9,167 nucleotides of DNA, taken from assembly GCA_035457345.1 (NCBI GenBank), contig DATIBT010000029.1:1-9167 (forward strand), given 5' to 3'. The position numbers and the translations under genes are program-made. Under the pieces are notes generated by a model that made no database searches, was not told the DNA's origin, and was given only the letters and a program-made list of their open reading frames with translations. Position 1 is the stretch's first letter; the number at the start of each line of letters is the position of its first letter. The DNA comes from DASTDY01 sp035457345 (GTDB taxonomy: Bacteria; Patescibacteriota; Saccharimonadia; Saccharimonadales; EFPC-124). Positions 1-5,757 of the stretch are shown here, piece after piece.

Positions 1-354
1 GTTTATATAAATCCCAACCAAATCATTGAAGTACATGTAGTGGGCGACCAAACGCAAGCCTCGGTAGCAGCTATGGGTAATGAAATTGAAGCATTAATTA
101 CACAGGTAAAGTCAGAGGGCAAACGCGCGCTCATTCTGGACAACCTTACCCAAATGGGCAGCGTTGAACAAGCAGCCCGCAATGCGGTAGTTGACCTCGC
201 CAAAAAACTCCCCTATGACAAATTGGCCATGGTCGGTAAGGGTGGTGGTCTGCTGCGATTAGGGGCGAACCTTATCCTGCGTGCGACCGGCAAAGGAGGT
301 CGCGTGCACTACTTCGACGACATGTCGAAAGCACAGCAGTGGCTCGCTAGTTAG
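1..354 (+). CDS. SpoIIAA-like STAS/SEC14 domain protein, C-terminal part (5' end outside window)
   Basis: The reading frame is open at the left edge and ends in TAG, leaving 117 visible residues. The pattern is a beta strand (IIEVHVVG), a long helix, ILDNLTQMGS, a helix rich in Ala/Lys, KLAMVGKGG, a helix LLRLGANLILRATG, then VHYFDDMSKAQQWLAS. This matches the SpoIIAA-like (STAS/SEC14-type) family of small single-domain cytosolic proteins; 'YFDDMSKAQQWL' is a typical ending for it. The molecular role is not settled for most members. No phosphorylatable serine motif of the anti-sigma antagonist type is obvious. A GTG at 40 could be read as a start, but the codons before it encode the first strand of the fold, so the gene most likely begins outside the window. 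Only about 18 bp separate it from the convergent gene downstream, and I see no strong terminator there. Confidence 0.75.
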   Translation, partial: VYINPNQIIEVHVVGDQTQASVAAMGNEIEALITQVKSEGKRALILDNLTQMGSVEQAARNAVVDLAKKLPYDKLAMVGKGGGLLRLGANLILRATGKGGRVHYFDDMSKAQQWLAS

Positions 355-372
355 GGTGAATTTACTAAATTT

Positions 373-1155
373 TTATCGAGCGGCCTGAATAAATGCATGC
401 TCGGCCCAGTATTTGGCTTCCGGTCCGGTTTGCAATGTGTCAGCCTGGTACGTTGCACTTTGAATCTTCGCAGGAAACGCGGGTGCATTCTCGCCGGGAA
501 ATATAGTGAGCGCGGTAGGTTGTTCGCTTTCAGGGTTCTTTTGTAGTATGACCGTCATTTTTTCGGTGGCTAGGGCGGAGGCCATGTCATCTTTATCTAC
601 GTGAACAATGTTAGCTTCCGGTTCAAATTTACCATGGGGATTTTTAACGCTGCCCTCAGAGTCAATTGCGACTTCGAACCTACCCGTTTCTGGATTACGG
701 GCCATTTCAGGGAACCAAGCGCCCTTGATGCCCTCAACTTCACCAGGCTCACCACCCGGCATTCTCATACCTCGCTCGACAGGCAAGCCGGCAGCTTCTA
801 ACTCGCTAATAGGTTTTACGCCCGAATAACCCACCACATCATCAGTGGTTAAGGTAAGCTCAGCCCTACCGTGTTGGTCATAGTGCAGGCGCTCGGGCAA
901 AGCACCTTTAACAAAGTCAACTACAGCTTCAGGCTGAGGGAAAAGCTCCCCGTTGAACTGACTGCCCGCCACCTCTCCGTCGGTATGTATGCGCAAGTGG
1001 TCTGTGACACGAGAAAAATCTATGCCATCACGTTCAAACGCCTCCCCTTGTTCGACGCGTCCATCACCACGAGTGCTAGTTTGTTCAATGCGTACACCCG
1101 GCGCCCCAGGGATGTTAATTGCCGTTGGTCTTGGGTTGGAGGCCATTTCGCTCAT
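373..1155 (-). CDS. hypothetical protein, 260 aa, unrecognised
   Basis: I do not recognise this protein. It is 260 residues, lacks cysteine, is acidic overall, and shows no signal peptide or membrane segment, so it is probably a soluble cytoplasmic protein. The N-terminal ~35 residues are low in hydrophobics (Pro/Gly/Arg/Glu, MSEMASNPRPTAINIPGAPG) and look disordered. The middle (about 85-160) contains a LTLTTDDVVGYSGVKPISELEAAG stretch that alternates strand and helix. The C-terminal part (about 200-260) has EKMTVILQKN, TALTIFPGENAPAFP and a final KYWAEHAFIQAAR, the best candidate for a conserved functional motif. The start at 1155 has only a weak GA-rich ribosome site; ATG four codons later (1146) is an alternative. 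A promoter with a consensus-like -35 lies just upstream and diverges from ychF. Coding status rests on a long uninterrupted frame, plausible composition and that promoter. Confidence 0.75.
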   Translation of the reverse strand: MSEMASNPRPTAINIPGAPGVRIEQTSTRGDGRVEQGEAFERDGIDFSRVTDHLRIHTDGEVAGSQFNGELFPQPEAVVDFVKGALPERLHYDQHGRAELTLTTDDVVGYSGVKPISELEAAGLPVERGMRMPGGEPGEVEGIKGAWFPEMARNPETGRFEVAIDSEGSVKNPHGKFEPEANIVHVDKDDMASALATEKMTVILQKNPESEQPTALTIFPGENAPAFPAKIQSATYQADTLQTGPEAKYWAEHAFIQAAR

Positions 1156-1197
1156 GTCTATTTTCTCGTTTTTCTATTTCTTATTTTTACTACTCGG

Positions 1198-1227
1198 ATA
1201 CTAGCATGCTTAAATTTTATTTGTCAA
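1198..1227 (-). promoter_or_regulatory. sigma70-type promoter of the 260-aa hypothetical gene
   Basis: Read on the minus strand: TTGACA (1227-1222), an 18-nt spacer, then TAGTAT (1203-1198) preceded by TGC, an extended -10 element. The predicted RNA start is near 1191, giving a leader of about 35 nt before the ATG at 1155. The -35 occupies nearly the same bases as the -35 of ychF on the other strand. Confidence 0.55.
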
Positions 1228-1249
1228 TAAAAATCACCTCTGTTAAACT
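1221..1249 (+). promoter_or_regulatory. sigma70-type promoter of ychF (leaderless arrangement)
   Basis: TTGTCA at 1221-1226, a 17-nt spacer, and TAAACT at 1244-1249 preceded by TGT, which makes an extended -10. The expected RNA start, about 7 nt after the -10, falls at 1256-1257, which is the A of the ychF ATG. There is no Shine-Dalgarno sequence between promoter and start. Confidence 0.55.
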
Positions 1250-1256
1250 GGTGGCT

Positions 1257-2336
1257 ATGAGTTCGCTCCACATAGGTATCGTCGGCCTGCCCAACGTTGG
1301 CAAGTCCACCCTGTTTAATGCCCTAACGGACGCCAAGATTTTGGCGGCGAATTATCCATTCGCCACCATTGAGCCAAACACCGGCATCGTTCCAGTGCCG
1401 GACGACCGCCTTGGCATCCTCCAAAAAATGTATGATGCCACAAAGGTCATTCCCGCAACCGTGACGTTCGTAGATATTGCCGGGTTAGTTGCTGGCGCGA
1501 GTAAGGGTGAAGGCCTGGGCAACAAATTCCTGGCGAATATCCGCGAATGCGACGCCATTATTCATGTGGTTCGTGCGTTTGCCGATGATAATGTGGTGCA
1601 TGTGAGCAACAAGGTTGACCCGACCGCCGATATTGAAATTATTACTACTGAGCTCATCTTGGCCGACCTCCAAACCATCGAAGGCCGCGTAGCCAAATTG
1701 CAGCGTGAAGCCAAAGCTAACCCAAAGGCTAAGGCGGGCTTGGAATATATCGGCAGCCTCAAGCGTCATTTAGAAGAGGGTACTCCCTTGCACTCATTGC
1801 CCTCGCTCGACCACGAGGCAATCCGTGACATGCATTTGCTGACCGCTAAACCGGTCATTTACGTTTTTAATGTGAACGAAGAAACGCTGGCAGACAATGC
1901 CCGCAAGCAGGAACTTGCCGCAAGTGCCGCCCCGGCAAAAAGCGTGTTTATATGCGCCAAGCTAGAAGAAGAGCTCCGTGAGTTAGACGAAGCAGACGCC
2001 AAAGAAATGCTCGCCGAATACGGTCAGACCGAACCCGGCCTCAACCAACTTATTAAAACCGCCTACGATACCCTTGGCCTGCAGAGTTATCTCACCGCCG
2101 GACCAAAAGAGGTCCGTGCCTGGACCATTAAAAAGGGTTGCACTGCGCCGCAAGCTGCCGGTGTTATTCATACCGATTTTGAGCGCGGATTTATTGCCGC
2201 CCAAGTTGTCAATTACAACGATCTAATCACCGCAGGCTCAGAAGTCGCCGCCAAGCAGGCTGGCAAAATGCGTACCGAGGGCAAAGACTACGTCATGCAA
2301 CCTGGCGATGTAGTTGAATTCCGGTTCAACGTCTAA
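1257..2336 (+). CDS. ychF: YchF/Obg-family ATPase (OLA1 homologue)
   Basis: Ribosome-associated P-loop NTPase of the Obg/TRAFAC class; YchF members prefer ATP and are linked to translation and stress responses in the cytosol. The 359 residues are close to the usual length. Visible motifs are G1 GLPNVGKST (10-18), the switch I segment NYPFATIEPNTG (32-43), G3 DIAGLVAGASKGEGLGNKFL (73-92), and NVNE (205-208) in place of the GTPase NKxD motif, the hallmark of YchF's altered nucleotide specificity. A coiled-coil-like insertion (about 125-175) follows, and the end (about 275-359, LQSYLTAGPKEVRAWTI to GDVVEFRFNV) is the TGS-type domain. The frame stays open upstream to 1119, but homologues start at MSSLHIGIVGLPNVGKST, so 1257 is the start. 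No SD precedes it, and the promoter geometry suggests a leaderless mRNA. It is divergent from the 260-aa hypothetical gene. Confidence 0.97.
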   Translation: MSSLHIGIVGLPNVGKSTLFNALTDAKILAANYPFATIEPNTGIVPVPDDRLGILQKMYDATKVIPATVTFVDIAGLVAGASKGEGLGNKFLANIRECDAIIHVVRAFADDNVVHVSNKVDPTADIEIITTELILADLQTIEGRVAKLQREAKANPKAKAGLEYIGSLKRHLEEGTPLHSLPSLDHEAIRDMHLLTAKPVIYVFNVNEETLADNARKQELAASAAPAKSVFICAKLEEELRELDEADAKEMLAEYGQTEPGLNQLIKTAYDTLGLQSYLTAGPKEVRAWTIKKGCTAPQAAGVIHTDFERGFIAAQVVNYNDLITAGSEVAAKQAGKMRTEGKDYVMQPGDVVEFRFNV

Positions 2337-2353
2337 CCTCGAACGTGTACAAT
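2325..2353 (+). promoter_or_regulatory. probable promoter of the DUF2797-type gene (leaderless arrangement)
   Basis: A good -10, TACAAT (2348-2353), sits 8 nt before the ATG at 2362. A weak -35, TTCAAC (2325-2330), lies 17 nt upstream inside the last codons of ychF. The predicted RNA start coincides with, or lies a base or two before, the start codon. AACAGG just before the ATG is too close to act as a normal SD. Confidence 0.45.
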
Positions 2354-2361
2354 AAACAGGT

Positions 2362-3243
2362 ATGTCGGGGGACTTTCTATTTATCCATTACGGTTTTGGC
2401 GGTAAAGATATTACACCAAGCCTCACGGTGTTGCGTGACGGCAGCGATCATCTTGAATATCTAACGCCTCGCGGCCAGACTCTCACGCTTACCTTTGATC
2501 CAAGCCAACGGTTCTGTACCGGATGGCATGACCTGGCGACCGGGGAAAGCTTCCCCTGCCCCGACGCCGCAACGCTTCCGGCAGAATATTCCCAGTGCAT
2601 GCATTGCCAACGCAAAACTGGTTTTAACCCTGCATTTTATAACGCCTCCAGCGTTTCCGAACAACAACAGGCTCGCAACGCCACACCGCACTTTTTATAT
2701 CTAGCTCACTTTGCCCCGGGTGTGGTCAAGGTGGGAATAAGTTGGAGTAACCGTGGGGTGCGTCGCTTGCTTGACCAGGGGGCACGCAGCATGTTGGTCA
2801 TTAAGGAGTATTCCAGTGCTAATCTCGCTCGCCAGTACGAAGAGAAAATTGCAAAATTGAACGGCATTGCTGAAACGTTGCAGGCTAAAACAAAATACTC
2901 ACTTCTCTCGCGAGCCTACGACGCCGAGGCTGGCAAACAAGAACTCCTACAAGTACGCCAACGAATCCAAGATGAAATTGGCGTAACCCCAGACAACAAT
3001 CAGCCAGAGGCGCTCGACACCTATTATCTTGGCAGCCACACCTTCTCTCCGGCTGACCTTATCCAGTTGCATGATCACAAAATTTCCGGGCGAAACCTGG
3101 GCTTAATCGGCAGCGCCTACGTTGCCGAGCAAGACGCCACGCCGTTCATGTTAAGCCTTGGCGCTATGGCCGGTTACCGGCTTTCAATTACCGACGTACA
3201 AGAGCCGAACCTACACGCTCCCCAACAGGCTAGCTTGTTCTAG
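2362..3243 (+). CDS. DUF2797-type putative zinc-binding protein with GIY-YIG-like core
   Basis: 293 residues, soluble. Cysteines at 52, 66, 79 and 82 (the last pair CMHC, followed by a Gly/Phe-Asn-Pro-Ala segment) could form a zinc site. Next comes HFLYLAHFAPGVVKVGIS (110-127), then R131, RRLLDQGA (134-141), and a helix with EEKI (160-163). This order (Cys-x2-Cys, FLYLAxF, VKVGIS, R..RLLxQGA) is what I remember for the DUF2797 family. The YLA...KVGIS...R...E pattern also resembles the GIY-YIG nuclease core, though activity is unproven. The C-terminal third (about 205-293) has no motif I recognise. The start at 2362 fits the family N-terminus, and the promoter is immediately upstream, so the message may be leaderless. 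It lies 25 bp after ychF on the same strand. Family assignment is from memory of the motif pattern. Confidence 0.85.
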   Translation: MSGDFLFIHYGFGGKDITPSLTVLRDGSDHLEYLTPRGQTLTLTFDPSQRFCTGWHDLATGESFPCPDAATLPAEYSQCMHCQRKTGFNPAFYNASSVSEQQQARNATPHFLYLAHFAPGVVKVGISWSNRGVRRLLDQGARSMLVIKEYSSANLARQYEEKIAKLNGIAETLQAKTKYSLLSRAYDAEAGKQELLQVRQRIQDEIGVTPDNNQPEALDTYYLGSHTFSPADLIQLHDHKISGRNLGLIGSAYVAEQDATPFMLSLGAMAGYRLSITDVQEPNLHAPQQASLF

Positions 3244-3263
3244 TGGCGCGGCAGTACTATAAT
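3235..3263 (+). promoter_or_regulatory. sigma70-type promoter of the 214-aa hypothetical gene
   Basis: TTGTTC at 3235-3240 (the final codons of the DUF2797-type gene), a 17-nt spacer, and a perfect TATAAT at 3258-3263. The RNA should start near 3270, leaving a leader of about 35 nt that carries the SD at 3291-3296. This implies transcription independent of the preceding gene. Confidence 0.6.
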
Positions 3264-3290
3264 TAGCTCGCTTCACCCAAAGACAGACTG

Positions 3291-3296
3291 AGGAGG
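3291..3296 (+). promoter_or_regulatory. strong Shine-Dalgarno fixing a TTG start
   Basis: AGGAGG ends 8 nt before the TTG at 3305. It is the best ribosome site among the plus-strand genes on the left side and is the reason for choosing a TTG start over any internal ATG. Confidence 0.7.
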
Positions 3297-3304
3297 TCAA
3301 AACG

Positions 3305-3949
3305 TTGAGCGACGCGCCATCTGACGATCCCGCCAACGAGCTTCGAGCGGTTAGCGCAGAGGCAGACGCCTGGGGCGAGGAGCCACACCTGACGCTGGTG
3401 CTCGTAGGCATGCCAAATTTGCCAGAAAATGGCATACGCGTATCCGTTGAGGACTACCCGCCGCTATCCATGCAATTGAATGCACCAAGGAGCACACCCG
3501 AAGACCGGCCCGACCCGCTGGCGTACCTTCACCCAGAACGGAAATGGCTGCCGCACAATCTCGATCTGGCGCTTGGCCTGATACTCCGGCCGCGTGGTGG
3601 CGCAGCCCTTTCAGCGACTGTTTGGCTGCTGCCTGAAGGTGGCGCCGCCAGGCTCGTTATCCGAGTGAGGCCAGGGCGCGCCGCCCCTATGATGGGGCTC
3701 CAACGATGGTTCCATAGCTTGCGCATCATCAACGCCTGGCGTACACATGCCTGGGTGTTTGGATCGTCTGGTATCAGAATGCATCCCAAAGCAATTGATG
3801 CATACGAGATCGAAGCAGAGGTTGACGAGGTTGCTACGCAAGATAGTGGCTACCAGATAGCAGCCGCCAACCAAATCCTTGCCCGGTACGCCGTGGAGGC
3901 GCTCAACTTCATACTCCACCCGGCGCCTGCACCACCCCACAAAAGGTGA
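3305..3949 (+). CDS. hypothetical protein, 214 aa, unrecognised, TTG start
   Basis: I do not recognise this protein. The first ~25 residues are acidic and probably disordered (MSDAPSDDPANELRAVSAEADAWGEE). A predicted strand LTLVLVGMPN follows, then a Pro/Arg-rich segment (PRSTPEDRPDPLAYLHPERKWLPHN), LDLALGLILRPRGGAALSATVWLLPEGGAARLVIRVRPG as likely beta strands, a Trp-rich basic region (LQRWFHSLRIINAWRTHAWVFGSSGIR), and a C-terminal helix (QIAAANQILARYAVEALNFIL). There is no signal peptide, no clear membrane segment and no cysteine. Start choice rests on the AGGAGG at 3291-3296, and a consensus -10 lies upstream. It ends in TGA, 8 bp before a long hairpin, and is convergent with efp. It looks richer in G+C than the flanking genes. 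Shadow frames on the other strand have no ribosome sites. Confidence 0.75.
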   Translation: MSDAPSDDPANELRAVSAEADAWGEEPHLTLVLVGMPNLPENGIRVSVEDYPPLSMQLNAPRSTPEDRPDPLAYLHPERKWLPHNLDLALGLILRPRGGAALSATVWLLPEGGAARLVIRVRPGRAAPMMGLQRWFHSLRIINAWRTHAWVFGSSGIRMHPKAIDAYEIEAEVDEVATQDSGYQIAAANQILARYAVEALNFILHPAPAPPHKR

Positions 3950-3957
3950 GCACGCAG

Positions 3958-3992
3958 AAGGGGCGGCGACCAGATAGTAGTCACCGCCCCTT
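3958..3992. terminator. long hairpin between convergent genes, probable bidirectional terminator
   Basis: Arms of 13 bp (3958-3970 and 3980-3992, core AAGGGGCGG/CCGCCCCTT) with one mismatch and a 9-nt loop. It lies between the stop of the 214-aa gene and the stop of efp. Neither side is followed by a clear T-run, so it is a terminator by position and stability rather than a textbook intrinsic one. Confidence 0.6.
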
Positions 3993-4015
3993 CGCAGGAA
4001 ACCAATTACGCTATG

Positions 4016-4576
4016 TTACTTCTTGCGTTCCAAGTAATCAGCGGTGCGAGTATCCACCTTCACTACATCTCCCACCTTAATGAAGGCGGGTACTTTTATA
4101 ACAAGCCCTGTCTCAAGTTTAGCGTCTTTAAGGACACTGCTGGTAGTGTCACCTTTTACAACATTCTCAGTATACGTAACTTCCAGGTAGAGGTTGTTTG
4201 GCAATTCAACATGTATAACTTTGCCATCAAACATTTGTAAATTAACCTCATTGCCTTCTTTTAGATAGGGCGCAGCGTCTTCAACTAGATCGGACGGCAG
4301 CTCGAACTGTTCGAACGTGGTGCCATCCATAAAATGAAAGCTGGTACCATCGCTATACAAATACTGGACAGTGCGTGTTTCTACCTGTGCTGGCTCGAGT
4401 TTGTCCGACCCCTTGAAGGTTTTAGGGATCACACTGCCGTCAATCAAGTTTTTGAGCCGTACGTTCACAATACTGCCGCCCCGGCCCATTACTTTTTGGC
4501 TATACTCAACAACCCGGTACGGTTTGCCGTCGAGCTGAATAAGCGCACCCTTTTTGAGATCTGTAATTCCAAACAT
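4016..4576 (-). CDS. efp: translation elongation factor P
   Basis: EF-P binds between the ribosomal P and E sites and relieves stalling at polyproline stretches. The 186 residues are full length: N-terminal KOW-like domain I (about 1-63, MFGITDLKKGALIQLDGKPYRVVEY), OB domain II (about 64-126) and OB domain III (about 127-186). The end KVGDVVKVDTRTADYLERKK matches the EF-P signature region. The tip of the domain I loop reads VMGRGGS, with Arg32 where many bacteria have a modifiable Lys (PGKG). Whether it is modified cannot be told from this window; no modification gene (epmA/epmB, earP, ymfI) is present. ATG at 4576 follows an AAGGT ribosome site that overlaps the rpsR stop, 8 nt away, so translation of the pair is probably coupled. 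It is the last gene of the rpsF-ssb-rpsR-efp operon. Confidence 0.97.
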   Translation of the reverse strand: MFGITDLKKGALIQLDGKPYRVVEYSQKVMGRGGSIVNVRLKNLIDGSVIPKTFKGSDKLEPAQVETRTVQYLYSDGTSFHFMDGTTFEQFELPSDLVEDAAPYLKEGNEVNLQMFDGKVIHVELPNNLYLEVTYTENVVKGDTTSSVLKDAKLETGLVIKVPAFIKVGDVVKVDTRTADYLERKK

Positions 4577-4584
4577 GGCAGACC

Positions 4585-4779
4585 TTAGTTATTGGCAACG
4601 AATGGCAGCAAAGCCAAGTGGCGAGCGCGCTTAATAGCGGTGGCCAGCTGAGCTTGCTGTTTTTGGCTGAGGCCAGTCTTGGTGCGTGGCTCAATTTGGC
4701 CGTACACATTAACGTAGCGCTGCAGCTGCTTTACGTCTTTGTAATCAAAATATTTAACGTCGTTCTTAAAACGCTTCAT
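4585..4779 (-). CDS. rpsR: 30S ribosomal protein bS18
   Basis: Small-subunit protein that pairs with bS6 on the 16S rRNA platform. It is 64 residues, short but within range for bS18, lacking the longer N-terminal extension seen in some species. Recognisable segments are YFDYKDVKQLQRYVNVYGQIEPRTKTGLSQKQQAQLATAIKRARHLALLPFV, including the family's IxPRxxTGLSxKxQRxLxxAIKRAR pattern. There is no cysteine, so it is not a zinc-binding form. The ATG at 4779 is preceded by AGAGGAG with an 8-nt spacer, and the SD overlaps the ssb stop codon. Third gene of the operon. Confidence 0.97.
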   Translation of the reverse strand: MKRFKNDVKYFDYKDVKQLQRYVNVYGQIEPRTKTGLSQKQQAQLATAIKRARHLALLPFVANN

Positions 4780-4794
4780 AGAATTCTACTCCTC

Positions 4795-5262
4795 TTAGAA
4801 TGGGATTTCGCTTAAATCGATGGGCTTGTCGTTGATATCTTCAACCGAAGGCTCATCTTGTGGCTTGCGGGTGCTCTTTTTGGGAGCACCTGGGGCCGAA
4901 CCGCCACCACCAAAGTCACCGCCGCCTTGACCGCCACCGTCAAGGAAGGTTACATCGTTAGCCACTACCTCTACCTTGCTGCGCTTCTGGCCTTCTGCTT
5001 CCCAGCTACGCTGGCTCAATCGGCCTTGCACCAAGGCTTTACGGCCTTTGCGCAGGTATTGGTTGACGAGCTCACCAAGTTTACCCCAGGCCACAATGTC
5101 GAAATAATCGACAGCTTCCTGCGTCTGCCCGTCTTGGCCTTGCCAGGCGCGGTTTACCGCCAGGCTAAAGCTACAAACGCTTTGGCCAGATGGCGTAGTG
5201 CGCAGCTCTGGGTCGCGCGTTAGATTGCCCATTAGGATGACTTGGTTGATGCTCTTGCTCAT
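4795..5262 (-). CDS. ssb: single-stranded DNA-binding protein
   Basis: 155 residues. The OB fold is about 1-108: INQVILMGNLTRDPELRTTPSGQSVCSFSLAVNRAW, then VDYFDIVAWGKLGELVNQYLRKGRKALVQGRLSQRSW. Trp40, Trp59 and Trp87 lie where SSB uses aromatic stacking on DNA. A Gly-rich linker follows (about 109-122), then a charged segment, and the C-terminal tip IDLSEIPF keeps the IPF ending that recruits replication and repair partners, although the acidic run before it (usually DDD) is reduced to isolated D and E. Protein-interaction and DNA-binding roles are inferred from the family. The ATG at 5262 has a GAGGGG ribosome site and lies 29 bp after rpsF, the usual order between bS6 and bS18 genes. Confidence 0.97.
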   Translation of the reverse strand: MSKSINQVILMGNLTRDPELRTTPSGQSVCSFSLAVNRAWQGQDGQTQEAVDYFDIVAWGKLGELVNQYLRKGRKALVQGRLSQRSWEAEGQKRSKVEVVANDVTFLDGGGQGGGDFGGGGSAPGAPKKSTRKPQDEPSVEDINDKPIDLSEIPF

Positions 5263-5291
5263 ATACCCCTCTTGTTATCTACCCTTACTGT

Positions 5292-5642
5292 CTACTCTTC
5301 TTCTTTGGCTTCTTCTTTTTCTTTGGCGTCAGCCTCAGCCTGTGCGGCTTTGGCCTTCGGGTCGACCGCCGTTAGCAGGTAGCGTAGCACTTCGTCGGTA
5401 ATGTTTAAAGTGCTTTGCAGTTTCTTGACAGACTCAGCCGGCAAAGCGACTTCCAGGTACATGTACATGGCAAAATCCTCGCCGTTTATGCGGTAAGCGA
5501 GCTTCCGCTTACCCCAACTGTCTTCTTTCGTTACCTTACCCTTGTTGTCGGCAATAATTTGACGCAACTTGGCAAGCGGCTTCTCCAGATCGATTTCGAG
5601 GTCTGGGTGAAGCAATACAACGAGCTCGTAGTCTCGGTTCAC
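5292..5642 (-). CDS. rpsF: 30S ribosomal protein bS6 (GTG start)
   Basis: 116 residues: NRDYELVVLLHPDLE (strand 1), the helix LEKPLAKLRQIIADNKG, the family motif EDSWGKRKLAYRINGEDFAMYMYLEV (about 40-65), a second helix ESVKKLQSTLNITDEVLRYLL, then a charged tail rich in Lys/Glu/Ala (about 95-116). It partners bS18. The frame continues upstream to a GTG at 5690, but the extra residues match nothing in bS6. GTG at 5642, with GGGAGGA 7 nt before it, gives the standard MNRDYELV start. It heads the operon and is preceded by a promoter and a structured leader. Confidence 0.96.
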   Translation of the reverse strand: MNRDYELVVLLHPDLEIDLEKPLAKLRQIIADNKGKVTKEDSWGKRKLAYRINGEDFAMYMYLEVALPAESVKKLQSTLNITDEVLRYLLTAVDPKAKAAQAEADAKEKEEAKEEE

Positions 5643-5649
5643 TAGAGTA

Positions 5650-5656
5650 TCCTCCC
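5650..5656 (-). promoter_or_regulatory. Shine-Dalgarno fixing the rpsF GTG start
   Basis: GGGAGGA on the minus strand, 7 nt upstream of the GTG at 5642. It settles the start against the longer reading frame from 5690. Confidence 0.75.
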
Positions 5657-5679
5657 GTGGAATCCAGCATATGCTGAAT

Positions 5680-5702
5680 GCGTACGGCACATGGCCGGAC
5701 GC
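5680..5702 (-). promoter_or_regulatory. stem-loop in the rpsF leader, possible S6:S18 regulatory site
   Basis: On the minus strand, two 9-nt arms (5702-5694 and 5688-5680, GCGTCCGGC/GCCGTACGC) pair with one internal mismatch around a 5-nt loop. It lies in the predicted 5' leader between the promoter and the SD. rpsF leaders in many bacteria carry a stem-loop with a CCG element bound by the S6:S18 complex for feedback. CCG occurs in both arms here, but I cannot confirm the published consensus. A 12-bp palindrome CAGCATATGCTG (5665-5676) follows. Confidence 0.35.
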
Positions 5703-5723
5703 GGTTAGTTGTTAACAGGAGTA

Positions 5724-5752
5724 ATTATACTGTAGTTTGCCCGTTTAAGCAA
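5724..5752 (-). promoter_or_regulatory. sigma70-type promoter of the rpsF-ssb-rpsR-efp operon
   Basis: On the minus strand: TTGCTT (5752-5747), a 17-nt spacer, and a perfect TATAAT (5729-5724). The RNA start should be near 5717, giving a leader of about 75 nt before the rpsF GTG. It is divergent from the ArsR-type gene's promoter, with 16 bp between the two -35 elements. Confidence 0.65.
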
Positions 5753-5757
5753 CCTCG

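Noticed and set aside
355..372. AATTTA-C-TAAATT palindrome between the two convergent genes at the left
   Set aside because: A/T-only, arms of 6 with a 1-nt centre; too weak to call a terminator or a binding site.
1119..1256. Upstream extension of the ychF reading frame, adding 46 residues
   Set aside because: The extension crosses both promoter elements and matches nothing in YchF; homologues start at MSSLHIGIVGLPNVGKST.
5643..5690. Longer rpsF start at a GTG at 5690
   Set aside because: No SD precedes it, the added residues do not fit bS6, and GGGAGGA directs initiation at 5642.
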